From Imperialibacter sp963977595 (GTDB taxonomy: Bacteria > Bacteroidota > Bacteroidia > Cytophagales > Cyclobacteriaceae), in NCBI RefSeq assembly GCF_048007035.1, contig NZ_CP180355.1, forward strand, positions 4,464,001 to 4,528,000: a stretch of DNA of 64,000 nt, in the 5' to 3' direction. The notes under the pieces were generated by a model. It was given only the letters and a program-made list of their open reading frames with translations, made no database searches and was not told the origin of the DNA. The position numbers and the translations under genes are program-made. Shown one piece after another: positions 8,260 to 15,000 of this stretch. Positions within the stretch are counted from its first letter, which is position 1. Each line of letters begins with the position of its first letter.

Positions 8260-9420
8260 ATGAGCAGAAAAATAAGAATGGGCATGGTAGGTGGTGGCCG
8301 TGGTGCGTTTATTGGCGCTATTCACCGTCACGCAGCTGGCCTCGATGGACAGGTTGAATTAGTATGCGGAGCTTTCCATATTGATCCTGAAATATCTGTC
8401 GCTTCGGGTAAAGACTTTTACCTGCCTGAAGACCGTTGCTACAGAACTTACCATGAGATGTTCGAGAAGGAAGCTAAACTTCCGGCTGACAAGCGCATGG
8501 ATTTTGTTACAATCGTTACGCCCAACTTTGTTCACTTTGAGCCTGCCAAGCTGGCACTTGAAAACGGTTATCATGTAGTTTGTGAGAAGCCGCTGTCGTT
8601 CAGCCTGGATGAAGCACTGCAATTAGAGGCTTTGGTGAAAAAGACAGGTCTCACATTTGCCGTTACACATACCTACACTGGCTATCCGATGGTGAAGCAA
8701 GCCCGTGAGATGATTAAGGAGGGTGTTTTCGGAAAGATCAGGAAAGTAGTGGTAGAATACCCACAGGGTTGGTTGTCAACTCCGCTGGAGCAGTCAGGTA
8801 ACCAGCAAGCCAGCTGGAGAACAGACCCTAAGCGCTCGGGTAAGGCTGGAGCTGTGGGCGACATAGGTACCCATGCTGAGAACCTCGCAGAAACCATCAC
8901 CGGACTTAAGATCACAGAGCTTTGTGCCGATGTAAGCCGTATGGTGTCGGGCCGTTTGCTTGACGACGACGCCAATATATTGCTGCGTTTCGACAATGGC
9001 GCCAAAGGTGTTCTTCACTGTAGCCAAATCGCTGCTGGAGAAGAAAATGCTCTCAATATTCGTGTGTATGGTGAAAAAGGAGGCTTGGAGTGGCACCAGA
9101 TGGAGCCTAACACCATGCTGGTGAAATGGCTCGACAAACCCACTCAAGTGTACCGGGTAGGTGGTGACCGTGCATATATGGGCGCTGTTGCCCAGGCGAA
9201 CACACGTACACCGGCAGGCCACCCCGAAGGATACCTGGAAGCGTTTGGCAATATCTATAAGAACTTTGCCAAAACTGTGCAGGCAAGAATCGATGGCAAA
9301 AAGCCAGATCCGGTAAATCTCGATTTCCCTACAGTGGAAGATGGTGTACGTGGCATGAAGTTTATCGATGCCGTGATTGAATCAGGCGACGCTGGCGCTA
9401 AGTGGGTGAAGCTGAACTAG
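8260..9420 (+). CDS. Gfo/Idh/MocA family NAD(P)-dependent oxidoreductase
   Basis: 386 residues. The N-terminal Rossmann domain begins KIRMGMVGGGRGAFIGAIHR (GxGxxG variant) and carries the family EKP motif in VVCEKPLSFSLDEAL. The C-terminal alpha/beta domain has THTYTGYPMVKQARE and GDIGTHAENLAETITG, where Asp and His of GDxGxH act in catalysis. Members oxidise or reduce sugars, inositols and their derivatives, and many in this phylum act on sugars released from glycans. There is no signal peptide, so it is cytoplasmic. The substrate is not determined. Confidence 0.88.
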   Translation: MSRKIRMGMVGGGRGAFIGAIHRHAAGLDGQVELVCGAFHIDPEISVASGKDFYLPEDRCYRTYHEMFEKEAKLPADKRMDFVTIVTPNFVHFEPAKLALENGYHVVCEKPLSFSLDEALQLEALVKKTGLTFAVTHTYTGYPMVKQAREMIKEGVFGKIRKVVVEYPQGWLSTPLEQSGNQQASWRTDPKRSGKAGAVGDIGTHAENLAETITGLKITELCADVSRMVSGRLLDDDANILLRFDNGAKGVLHCSQIAAGEENALNIRVYGEKGGLEWHQMEPNTMLVKWLDKPTQVYRVGGDRAYMGAVAQANTRTPAGHPEGYLEAFGNIYKNFAKTVQARIDGKKPDPVNLDFPTVEDGVRGMKFIDAVIESGDAGAKWVKLN

Positions 9421-9513
9421 GGGCTGGCGCTATATGTTATTAAGAGTAACTACGGTGTATTCGCTATGAATCATTATATTGGTAATACTGTTACGAATTG
9501 AAACCAATAACGA

Positions 9514-9752
9514 ATGGACAAGAACACTGAAAACGCTATTGTTAATGCGCTTGGAGATATTCATGTTACTTTAGACTACATGAAAAATGACGTTTCTGAT
9601 GTGAAGAAGAGTTTTAATGTTTTCGCAGGAAAGGTGCTTGACAAGCTTGATGCTATTGATAGCAAGATTACTGATGTCAGGTGCTGAGGGAGGAGATTGA
9701 AAAGCATTCGTCGGATATTGAAACAATAAAGAAGCATTTGAATATTCATTGA
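9514..9752 (+). pseudogene. Frameshifted small coiled-coil protein gene
   Basis: The frame from the ATG at 9514 encodes MDKNTENAIVNALGDIHVT... with heptad-like hydrophobic spacing through DVKKSFNVFAGKVLDKLDAIDSKITDVR, then hits TGA at 9685-9687 after 57 codons. One base before this, the +1 frame continues the same pattern as VLREEIEKHSSDIETIKKHLNIH to a stop at 9750-9752. Restoring one G in the run GTCAGG-TGCTG joins the two as one amphipathic helical protein of about 79 residues. I know no function for it. The single-base loss could be a true mutation, programmed frameshifting or a sequencing error. Confidence 0.55.
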
Positions 9753-9792
9753 GAATTCAGACGAAACACTATTTACAAACTGTTGATTTTTG

Positions 9793-9800
9793 TAACTTTA
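9793..9800 (+). promoter_or_regulatory. Putative -7 box (TAACTTTA) of the phenylalanine hydroxylase leader
   Basis: TAACTTTA differs at one position from the Bacteroidota -7 consensus TAnnTTTG and lies nine bases before the leader ATG. The his leader has the same geometry, with ten bases between its box and ATG. No good -33 TTTG at 19-21 bases spacing is visible. Confidence 0.4.
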
Positions 9801-9809
9801 TAGCAGAAA

Positions 9810-9872
9810 ATGAACGGAAATACTTATCATATCTATTACTATCATGTGGCTCCTGAGCGATTTAGGCAGTAA
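9810..9872 (+). CDS. Tyrosine-rich leader peptide of phenylalanine hydroxylase
   Basis: A 20-codon open frame, MNGNTYHIYYYHVAPERFRQ, with Tyr at codons 6, 9, 10 and 11, ending in tandem stops TAA TAG. It precedes a strong intrinsic terminator at 9898-9934 and the phenylalanine 4-hydroxylase gene at 9982. A ribosome halted at the YYY codons (9834-9842) would leave 9858-9867 (CGATTTAGGC) free. That segment complements 9905-9914 (GCCTCAATCG) in the terminator left arm except for one mismatch, so it can act as an antiterminator. A ribosome at the stop codon would cover it and allow termination. This is the classical amino-acid attenuation layout, here sensing charged tRNA-Tyr, the product of the downstream enzyme. 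Confidence 0.8.
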   Translation: MNGNTYHIYYYHVAPERFRQ

Positions 9873-9897
9873 TAGACGATATTTATATAGCTATTAG

Positions 9898-9934
9898 AAA
9901 AAAGGCCTCAATCGCATGATTCAGGTCTTTTTTC
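9898..9934 (+). terminator. Attenuator terminator before phenylalanine hydroxylase
   Basis: AAAAAAGGCCTCAATC (9898-9913) pairs with GATTCAGGTCTTTTTT (9918-9933) around a GCAT loop. The stem is 16 base pairs long with one mismatch (C/C) and one G-U pair, and ends in T6. It lies between the Tyr-rich leader and the structural gene with no other gene upstream that needs termination. The left arm bases 9905-9914 can alternatively pair with 9858-9867 inside the leader reading frame. Confidence 0.85.
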
Positions 9935-9981
9935 GTTATTAGAGTAATTGCATTAACCCAACAAGTGAAAATTATACGTTT

Positions 9982-10716
9982 ATGAGACAGATTTATGAGA
10001 ATTACGACGACGAGGACTTCAAGGTCTGGCAATTGTTGTACGATCGCCAGATCGTAAATCTTCCCAATGCAGCATCGAAGGCACACCTGAAAGGACTTGA
10101 GCAAACAAATTTTGTAGCCAGCAATATTCCCCATTTCGAAGACACCAATGAGATCCTGCACAGGATTACTGGCTGGAAGCTGGCGGTGGTGCCGGGGCTT
10201 GTGCCGGATTATACTTTTTTTGAGCTGATGTCGAACAAGTATTTTCCGGCAACTACCTGGCTGCGGAAAATGAAAGAACTCGACTACCTGGAGGAACCCG
10301 ACATGTTTCACGACGTATTTGCCCACGTACCCATGCTCACCAACCAGAACTTTGTCAACTTTCTGGAAGAGTTGAGTAAAATTGGGCTGAAATACTGCGG
10401 CAACGACTACGCCATAGAATTGCTTTCCCGGATCTACTGGTTTACGGTTGAATTTGGCCTGATCAGAGAGAACGGCGAACTGAGGATTTATGGTGCAGGT
10501 ATTTTAAGCTCGGCGGGGGAAACTAAATTTTCGCTCAGCGATAAACCAGCTCACTACGAATTCAATGTCAGGCAGATTATGGCAACACCTTACTGGAAGG
10601 ATAAATTTCAAGACAAGTACTTCATTATCAACTCCTATGAGCAGCTCTACAAAGCGATTCCTGAGATCAAACAGGTGATTGCTGAGGAAGTTGATAAGGC
10701 GCAGCACGTCCATTGA
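9982..10716 (+). CDS. phhA: Phenylalanine 4-monooxygenase (aromatic amino acid hydroxylase)
   Basis: 244 residues, the size of the single-domain bacterial enzyme without the ACT regulatory domain. It hydroxylates phenylalanine to tyrosine with O2 and a tetrahydropterin. The iron site is visible as EEPDMFHDVFAHVP (His110, His115) and WFTVEFGLI (Glu157). Further family marks are PGLVPDYTFFELMS, IYGAGILSSAGE and the C-terminal YFIINSYEQL. The start ATG at 9982 follows the attenuator by 48 bases. The Tyr leader indicates that expression rises when tyrosine is scarce, so the enzyme here probably makes tyrosine and is not primarily for phenylalanine breakdown. hisH follows 110 bases downstream. Confidence 0.93.
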   Translation: MRQIYENYDDEDFKVWQLLYDRQIVNLPNAASKAHLKGLEQTNFVASNIPHFEDTNEILHRITGWKLAVVPGLVPDYTFFELMSNKYFPATTWLRKMKELDYLEEPDMFHDVFAHVPMLTNQNFVNFLEELSKIGLKYCGNDYAIELLSRIYWFTVEFGLIRENGELRIYGAGILSSAGETKFSLSDKPAHYEFNVRQIMATPYWKDKFQDKYFIINSYEQLYKAIPEIKQVIAEEVDKAQHVH

Positions 10717-10725
10717 TTTCACTTT

Positions 10726-10769
10726 AAACCCGGAACTTAAGGTAATTCACATAAATTTGCCGGGGTTTT
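10726..10769 (+). terminator. Possible terminator after phhA
   Basis: AAACCCGG (10726-10733) and CCGGGGTTTT (10760-10769) pair with one bulge around a 26-base loop, beginning 10 bases after the phhA stop. The arms are strong but the loop is long. It would separate phhA from hisH. Confidence 0.4.
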
Positions 10770-10825
10770 CTATTGCCTTTTCAGAAAAGCGGGCAGAAAA
10801 CAATTAGCACTATTGATGGAAGAGA

Positions 10826-11407
10826 ATGAAAGTAGCGATCATAAAATACAATGCAGGTAACGTACAGTCGGTGACTTTTGCGCTCAATAGGTTGGGCATT
10901 GAACCAGTGCTGAGCAATGACCCTGAAGTGCTCAAAAGTGCTGACAAGGTCATCTTCCCCGGTGTGGGAGAGGCCAGTACAGCCATGGCTTCGGTGAAAG
11001 AAAACGGGTTGGATAAAATCATCCCCGGGCTCAAGCAGCCTTTTTTGGGTATCTGTCTGGGACTTCAGCTGATGTGCAGGCACTCCGAAGAGAATGATAC
11101 ACCTTGCCTGGGTGTGTTTGACCTGGAGGTAAAGAAGTTTCCGCCTGATGAAAAAGTGCCTCATATGGGGTGGAATAATATTCACTCGCTCAAAGGGCCA
11201 CTAATGAACGGGCTCACCAATGATGCGTATCTGTACTTTGTGCATAGCTACTATGCTGAAATGGGAAGCAGCACCATTGCCCAGTCGGACTATATGGTAC
11301 CTTTTAGTGCAGCACTGCAAAAGGGGAATTTTTACGCCGTGCAGGCTCACCCAGAAAAGAGTGGTGTGGATGGGGCAAGAATACTAAAGAACTTTATTGA
11401 ACTGTAG
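10826..11407 (+). CDS. hisH: Imidazole glycerol phosphate synthase glutaminase subunit HisH
   Basis: 193 residues, class I glutamine amidotransferase that feeds ammonia to HisF. The opening is KVAIIKYNAGNVQSV, the oxyanion strand is VIFPGVGEA, and the nucleophile Cys77 lies in FLGICLGLQLM. His175 and Glu177 of QAHPEKSG complete the triad. It is the first gene of the hisHAFIE group; in the usual Bacteroidota operon it follows hisB, which here lies 13 kb downstream. hisA follows after two bases, so the two are translationally coupled. Confidence 0.95.
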   Translation: MKVAIIKYNAGNVQSVTFALNRLGIEPVLSNDPEVLKSADKVIFPGVGEASTAMASVKENGLDKIIPGLKQPFLGICLGLQLMCRHSEENDTPCLGVFDLEVKKFPPDEKVPHMGWNNIHSLKGPLMNGLTNDAYLYFVHSYYAEMGSSTIAQSDYMVPFSAALQKGNFYAVQAHPEKSGVDGARILKNFIEL

Positions 11408-11409
11408 GA

Positions 11410-12126
11410 ATGGATATTATACCAGCAATCGACATCATTGATGGAAAGTGTGTGCGCCTGACCCAGGGCGATTATGACCAAAAGAAGATATACAATGAAC
11501 GCCCGCTGGAAGTGGCTATGCAGTTCGAAGATGCGGGCCTGACCCGGCTTCACTTGGTGGATCTCGACGGAGCCAAAGCAGGGTCGGTGAAAAACTGGAA
11601 AGTGCTGGAGACCCTAGCAAGCAAGACAGCCATGGTCATTGATTTTGGTGGTGGCATCAAAAGCGCAGAGGATGTTGACATTGTTTTTGAATGCGGCGCA
11701 AAGCTGGCTACGGTAGGCAGCATGGCCGTGAAGAATGAGGAGATATTCTCCGACTGGCTGGAGCAATACGGAGCCGACCGATTCTTTCTTGGTGCCGATG
11801 TGAAAGACGAAAAGATTGCCATAGGAGGCTGGTTAGAAACGACAGACATCTGGGTGTATGATTTCATGGAGAAGTATGTTCAAAAAGGCGTTACCAATAT
11901 ATTCTGCACCGATGTGAGCAAGGATGGTTTATTGGAGGGGCCGTCGGTTGATCTTTACAAAACCCTGGTGGAGCAGTTTCCTGATATCTATTTTGTGGCC
12001 AGTGGTGGCGTAAGCTCTATGGAAGATCTCGAAAAGCTCAAAGAAATTGGCTGCAAAGGTGCAATTGTAGGGAAGGCGATTTATGAAGGAAGGGTCAATA
12101 TTGCTGATTTAAGATTTTTGATTTGA
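11410..12126 (+). CDS. hisA: Phosphoribosylformimino-5-aminoimidazole carboxamide ribotide isomerase HisA
   Basis: 238 residues, (beta/alpha)8 barrel that isomerises ProFAR to PRFAR. Catalytic Asp8 is in IIPAIDIIDGKCVRL; the phosphate-binding loops are DFGGGIKS and VASGGVSS, and the second catalytic Asp is in CTDVSKDG. The last codons (IADLRFLI) and the TGA stop are written in the left inverted repeat of the cassette that follows. Its original C-terminus may therefore have been replaced when that cassette entered. It is translated with hisH upstream. Confidence 0.95.
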   Translation: MDIIPAIDIIDGKCVRLTQGDYDQKKIYNERPLEVAMQFEDAGLTRLHLVDLDGAKAGSVKNWKVLETLASKTAMVIDFGGGIKSAEDVDIVFECGAKLATVGSMAVKNEEIFSDWLEQYGADRFFLGADVKDEKIAIGGWLETTDIWVYDFMEKYVQKGVTNIFCTDVSKDGLLEGPSVDLYKTLVEQFPDIYFVASGGVSSMEDLEKLKEIGCKGAIVGKAIYEGRVNIADLRFLI

Positions 12127-12611
12127 GATTTTGATTTGCTTGGCGGAAAGGCTGCAAAGATTATTTAAAAATTGAAATTATGGCGTCGATCAAAAGGTTT
12201 GAGGATTTGGAAATTTGGAAGGACGCCAGACGGCTTTCTTTTGAAGTATACAAGCTAACCTGTGAGCCGCCATTTGCTACTGATTTCAGGTTTCGTGATC
12301 AAATTAGGGCTGCGGCGGGCTCTGTGATGGATAATATTGCAGAAGGTTTCGAGCGGTCGGGCCGGTTGGAGTTTGTGAACTTTCTGGGTTTTGCGAAGGG
12401 CTCTGCCGGAGAAGTACGGTCACAGTTGCATCGGGCGTTCGATCAGGCGTATATAAAGGAAGCTACTTATCAGGCGAAAATAGAAGAGTATGAAAAGCTT
12501 AGTGCCAGCATCGCTGGCTTTATTAGTTATTTAAACCGTTCCGAGATCAAAGGCCAGAAGTTTAAAGACCGCCGGTAATCTCAAATTAGCAATCTCAAAT
12601 CAGCAATCTCT
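12100..12611 (+). mobile_element. Putative inserted four-helix-bundle gene cassette with terminal inverted repeats
   Basis: Left end 12100-12139 (ATTGCTGATTTAAGATTT... then GATTTGAGATT) and right end 12577-12611 (AATCTCAAATTAGCAATC, then CTCAAATCAGCAATCTCT) are imperfect inverted copies built on ATTGCTGATTTGAGATT. They enclose one gene, 12180-12578, and split hisA from hisF, which are normally adjacent. The right end stops against the first base of the hisF GTG start, while the left end overlaps the hisA stop. No transposase is present, so movement would be in trans. That the unit is mobile is inferred. Confidence 0.55.
12180..12578 (+). CDS. Four-helix-bundle protein (23S rRNA intervening sequence/S23 family)
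   Basis: 132 residues, the size and signature of the S23/IVP family: FEDLEIWKDARRLSFEVYKLT, FRDQIRAAAGSVMDNIAEGFER and FVNFLGFAKGSAGEVRSQLHRA. Such proteins were first seen encoded in insertions within 23S rRNA and are scattered singly through Bacteroidota genomes. A molecular function is not established; the fold resembles the Avd accessory proteins of diversity-generating retroelements, but no reverse transcriptase is in this window. Here the gene sits inside the his operon between hisA and hisF, framed by inverted repeats. No histidine pathway role is expected. Confidence 0.85.
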   Translation: MASIKRFEDLEIWKDARRLSFEVYKLTCEPPFATDFRFRDQIRAAAGSVMDNIAEGFERSGRLEFVNFLGFAKGSAGEVRSQLHRAFDQAYIKEATYQAKIEEYEKLSASIAGFISYLNRSEIKGQKFKDRR

Positions 12612-13367
12612 GTGTTAACAAAACGTATCATCCCCTGCCTCGATATCAAAGACGGTCGCACCGTTAAAGGCGTTAATTTTGTAGACCTGCGAGATGCCGG
12701 TGACCCGGTAGAGCTGGGTGCCCGCTATGCGGCGGAAATGGCCGACGAGCTGGTCTTTCTCGACATTACCGCTACTGTGGAAAAACGAAAAACGCTCGTG
12801 GAACTGGTGAGGCATGTGGCCAGGGAGATCAATATCCCTTTTACCGTAGGTGGTGGCATCAGCTCTATTGCTGACGTATCAGCCTTGCTCAATGCTGGCG
12901 CTGACAAAGTGTCGATCAATTCATCGGCGGTGAAGCGGCCCGAACTGATCGATGAGCTCAGTCGTGAGTTTGGTAACCAGTGCATTGTGGTGGCTATCGA
13001 CTCCCGGTTTGTCGACGGTGTGCATGTGGTACATACACATGGCGGCCGCACTCCTACGGCGCTGGAAACTATCAAATGGGCCAGGGAAGCCGAGAATAGA
13101 GGCGCCGGCGAAATTTTGCTTACTTCTATGGATCATGATGGTACCAAAGTTGGCTTTGCCGATGAGCTTACTGCAACGGTTTCGGAAACAGTGGGTGTGC
13201 CTGTAATAGCATCTGGTGGGGGTGGAACCCGGGAGCATTTCCTGGACGTATTTACCCAAGGAAAAGCCGATGCTGCATTGGCGGCCAGCATTTTCCACTT
13301 TCAGGAGGTGCCTATTAAGGAATTAAAGGAGTACCTTCGTGACCAGAATATACCCATGCGATTATAA
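12612..13367 (+). CDS. hisF: Imidazole glycerol phosphate synthase cyclase subunit HisF
   Basis: 251 residues, barrel partner of HisH that makes IGP and AICAR from PRFAR and ammonia. Catalytic Asp11 is in LTKRIIPCLDIKDGRTVKGVNF; VGGGISS and ASGGGGTREH bind phosphates; TSMDHDGTKVGF carries the second Asp. The start is GTG at 12612. The normal family start is MLTKR or similar, so this is the right position, and the inserted cassette ends on the base before it. hisIE follows 12 bases after the stop. Confidence 0.95.
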   Translation: MLTKRIIPCLDIKDGRTVKGVNFVDLRDAGDPVELGARYAAEMADELVFLDITATVEKRKTLVELVRHVAREINIPFTVGGGISSIADVSALLNAGADKVSINSSAVKRPELIDELSREFGNQCIVVAIDSRFVDGVHVVHTHGGRTPTALETIKWAREAENRGAGEILLTSMDHDGTKVGFADELTATVSETVGVPVIASGGGGTREHFLDVFTQGKADAALAASIFHFQEVPIKELKEYLRDQNIPMRL

Positions 13368-13379
13368 AGAGAGAGGATA

Positions 13380-13979
13380 ATGGAAGGATTGGATTTTAGT
13401 AAGGGAGACGGGCTGATTCCTGCGATTATACAAGATGAAGCGACAAGCAAGGTGCTGATGCTCGGATTCATGAATGAGGAGGCGCTCTCAAAGACACAGG
13501 CAGAAGGGAAGGTTACATTTTTTAGCAGGACAAAGAACAGACTGTGGACCAAGGGAGAAACTTCGGGCAACTTCTTTTTTGTAAAAGACATTATTGCAGA
13601 TTGTGACAAAGATACCTTACTCGTCAAGGTGAACCCTGTTGGCCCAGCCTGCCATACTGGTGCCGATACCTGTTTTAATGAGGTGAATGCAGACGGTATA
13701 GCCTTTCTTAATAACCTCACATCCATCATTCAAGACAGGCACAATAACCCTTCTGATAAGTCGTACACGTCATCTCTTTTTGAGAAAGGAATTAACAAAG
13801 TGGCTCAAAAAGTAGGTGAGGAAGCTGTTGAAGTAGTGATTGAAGCCAAGGATGACAACCAGGAGCTTTTTCTCAATGAATCGGCAGACTTACTTTTTCA
13901 CCTGATGATCCTGCTCGAAGCCAAGGGAAACAAGCTGGATGACGTGGTTGACATTCTGAAACAAAGGCATAACAAATAG
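13380..13979 (+). CDS. hisI: Bifunctional phosphoribosyl-AMP cyclohydrolase/phosphoribosyl-ATP pyrophosphatase HisIE
   Basis: 199 residues with two domains. The cyclohydrolase domain (about 1-110) has VLMLGFMNEEALSKT, FFSRTKNRLWTKGETSGN and the metal-binding stretch PVGPACHTGADTCF. The pyrophosphatase domain (about 115-199) has SYTSSLFEKGINKVAQKVGEEAVEVVIEAK with the acidic metal cluster. It converts PR-ATP to ProFAR, steps two and three of the pathway. It is the last pathway gene of the hisHAFIE group; ctlX follows 45 bases on. Confidence 0.95.
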   Translation: MEGLDFSKGDGLIPAIIQDEATSKVLMLGFMNEEALSKTQAEGKVTFFSRTKNRLWTKGETSGNFFFVKDIIADCDKDTLLVKVNPVGPACHTGADTCFNEVNADGIAFLNNLTSIIQDRHNNPSDKSYTSSLFEKGINKVAQKVGEEAVEVVIEAKDDNQELFLNESADLLFHLMILLEAKGNKLDDVVDILKQRHNK

Positions 13980-14024
13980 GCCCTCCTGCTGGAAAATTAG
14001 CTTTGTAAGTGCGAAATTGGGCAA

Positions 14025-14969
14025 ATGCCCAAAGAAATGAAATTGCAAAGCAACGCTGCACCAGCAGTCCTCATGGTGAGACCGGCCAACTTCGGCCCCA
14101 ATCCCGAAACAGCCGGAAGCAATTCCTTCCAAAGCGCAGCCCAAACCGGAGAACTGGATAAGATTCGCTCGCAGGCCATTGCAGAGTTTGACGTTGCCGT
14201 AGATACACTCAGAAACGCCGGCGTCGAGGTAATTGTGGCTCAGGATACATTTTTGGAGGAGCGACGTGATGCAGTTTTCCCCAACAACTGGGTGTCTTTT
14301 CATGAATCAGGCGACGTGTTTCTTTACCCCATGCAGTCTAAAGCCAGGAGAACCGAGAGAAGACAAGAAGTGATTGACACTGTGAAACCTCGGTTTACAG
14401 TACATAAAATCACTGACCTCTCAGGAACCGAAGAAAAAGAGCTATATCTGGAGGGTACCGGGAGCTTGATTGTCGACTACCCCAACCAGATTATGTACGC
14501 CTCCAGGTCTATTCGGACAAACGAAGGCCTGGTGAGAGCCCACGCCGCCAGACTTGGTTTCAGCGCTGTGGTTTTCGACGCCGTCGACAGAAGCGGCATG
14601 CCTATCTATCACACCAATGTGATGATGTGTCTCGGCACATCCTATTGCGTCGTTTGTCTTGAGAGCATTCCTGAGGGTGGGGAAAAGAAAGCATTTCTTG
14701 CAAGTCTGACTGCTACGAACCACGAAATCGTCGACATTTCTTTTGATCAAATGGAGCGTTTTGCCGGCAATATGTTGGAAGTAGCTACCAGAACAAGTAA
14801 GCCTGCACTTGTTATGTCCATCACCGCATTTACCGCTCTCACACAATCGCAAAAGATTATTCTGGAAAAATATACTAACTTAATTGCCATAGACATACCG
14901 ACCATCGAAAAATATGGAGGGGGAAGTGCCCGCTGTATGATGGCAGGAATACATTTGCCAGCTGTGTAA
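14025..14969 (+). CDS. ctlX: CtlX-type citrulline/arginine deiminase-related hydrolase
   Basis: 314 residues of the guanidino-group modifying superfamily. Visible signatures are VLMVRPANFGPNPETA, the FPNNWVSFH substrate loop, YLEGTGSLIVDY with the catalytic acid, HTNVMMCLG with the catalytic His, and nucleophile Cys304 in GGGSARCMMAGIHLP. Members are annotated as citrulline utilisation hydrolase or arginine deiminase-related protein. The reaction proposed is removal of the ureido or imino group, releasing ornithine. It follows the his genes and precedes a flavoprotein with 31 bases between, so the three may share a transcript. The precise substrate is not proven. Confidence 0.8.
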   Translation: MPKEMKLQSNAAPAVLMVRPANFGPNPETAGSNSFQSAAQTGELDKIRSQAIAEFDVAVDTLRNAGVEVIVAQDTFLEERRDAVFPNNWVSFHESGDVFLYPMQSKARRTERRQEVIDTVKPRFTVHKITDLSGTEEKELYLEGTGSLIVDYPNQIMYASRSIRTNEGLVRAHAARLGFSAVVFDAVDRSGMPIYHTNVMMCLGTSYCVVCLESIPEGGEKKAFLASLTATNHEIVDISFDQMERFAGNMLEVATRTSKPALVMSITAFTALTQSQKIILEKYTNLIAIDIPTIEKYGGGSARCMMAGIHLPAV

Positions 14970-15000
14970 ACAACATTTTTTAAACCTTAATAACCTGGTA

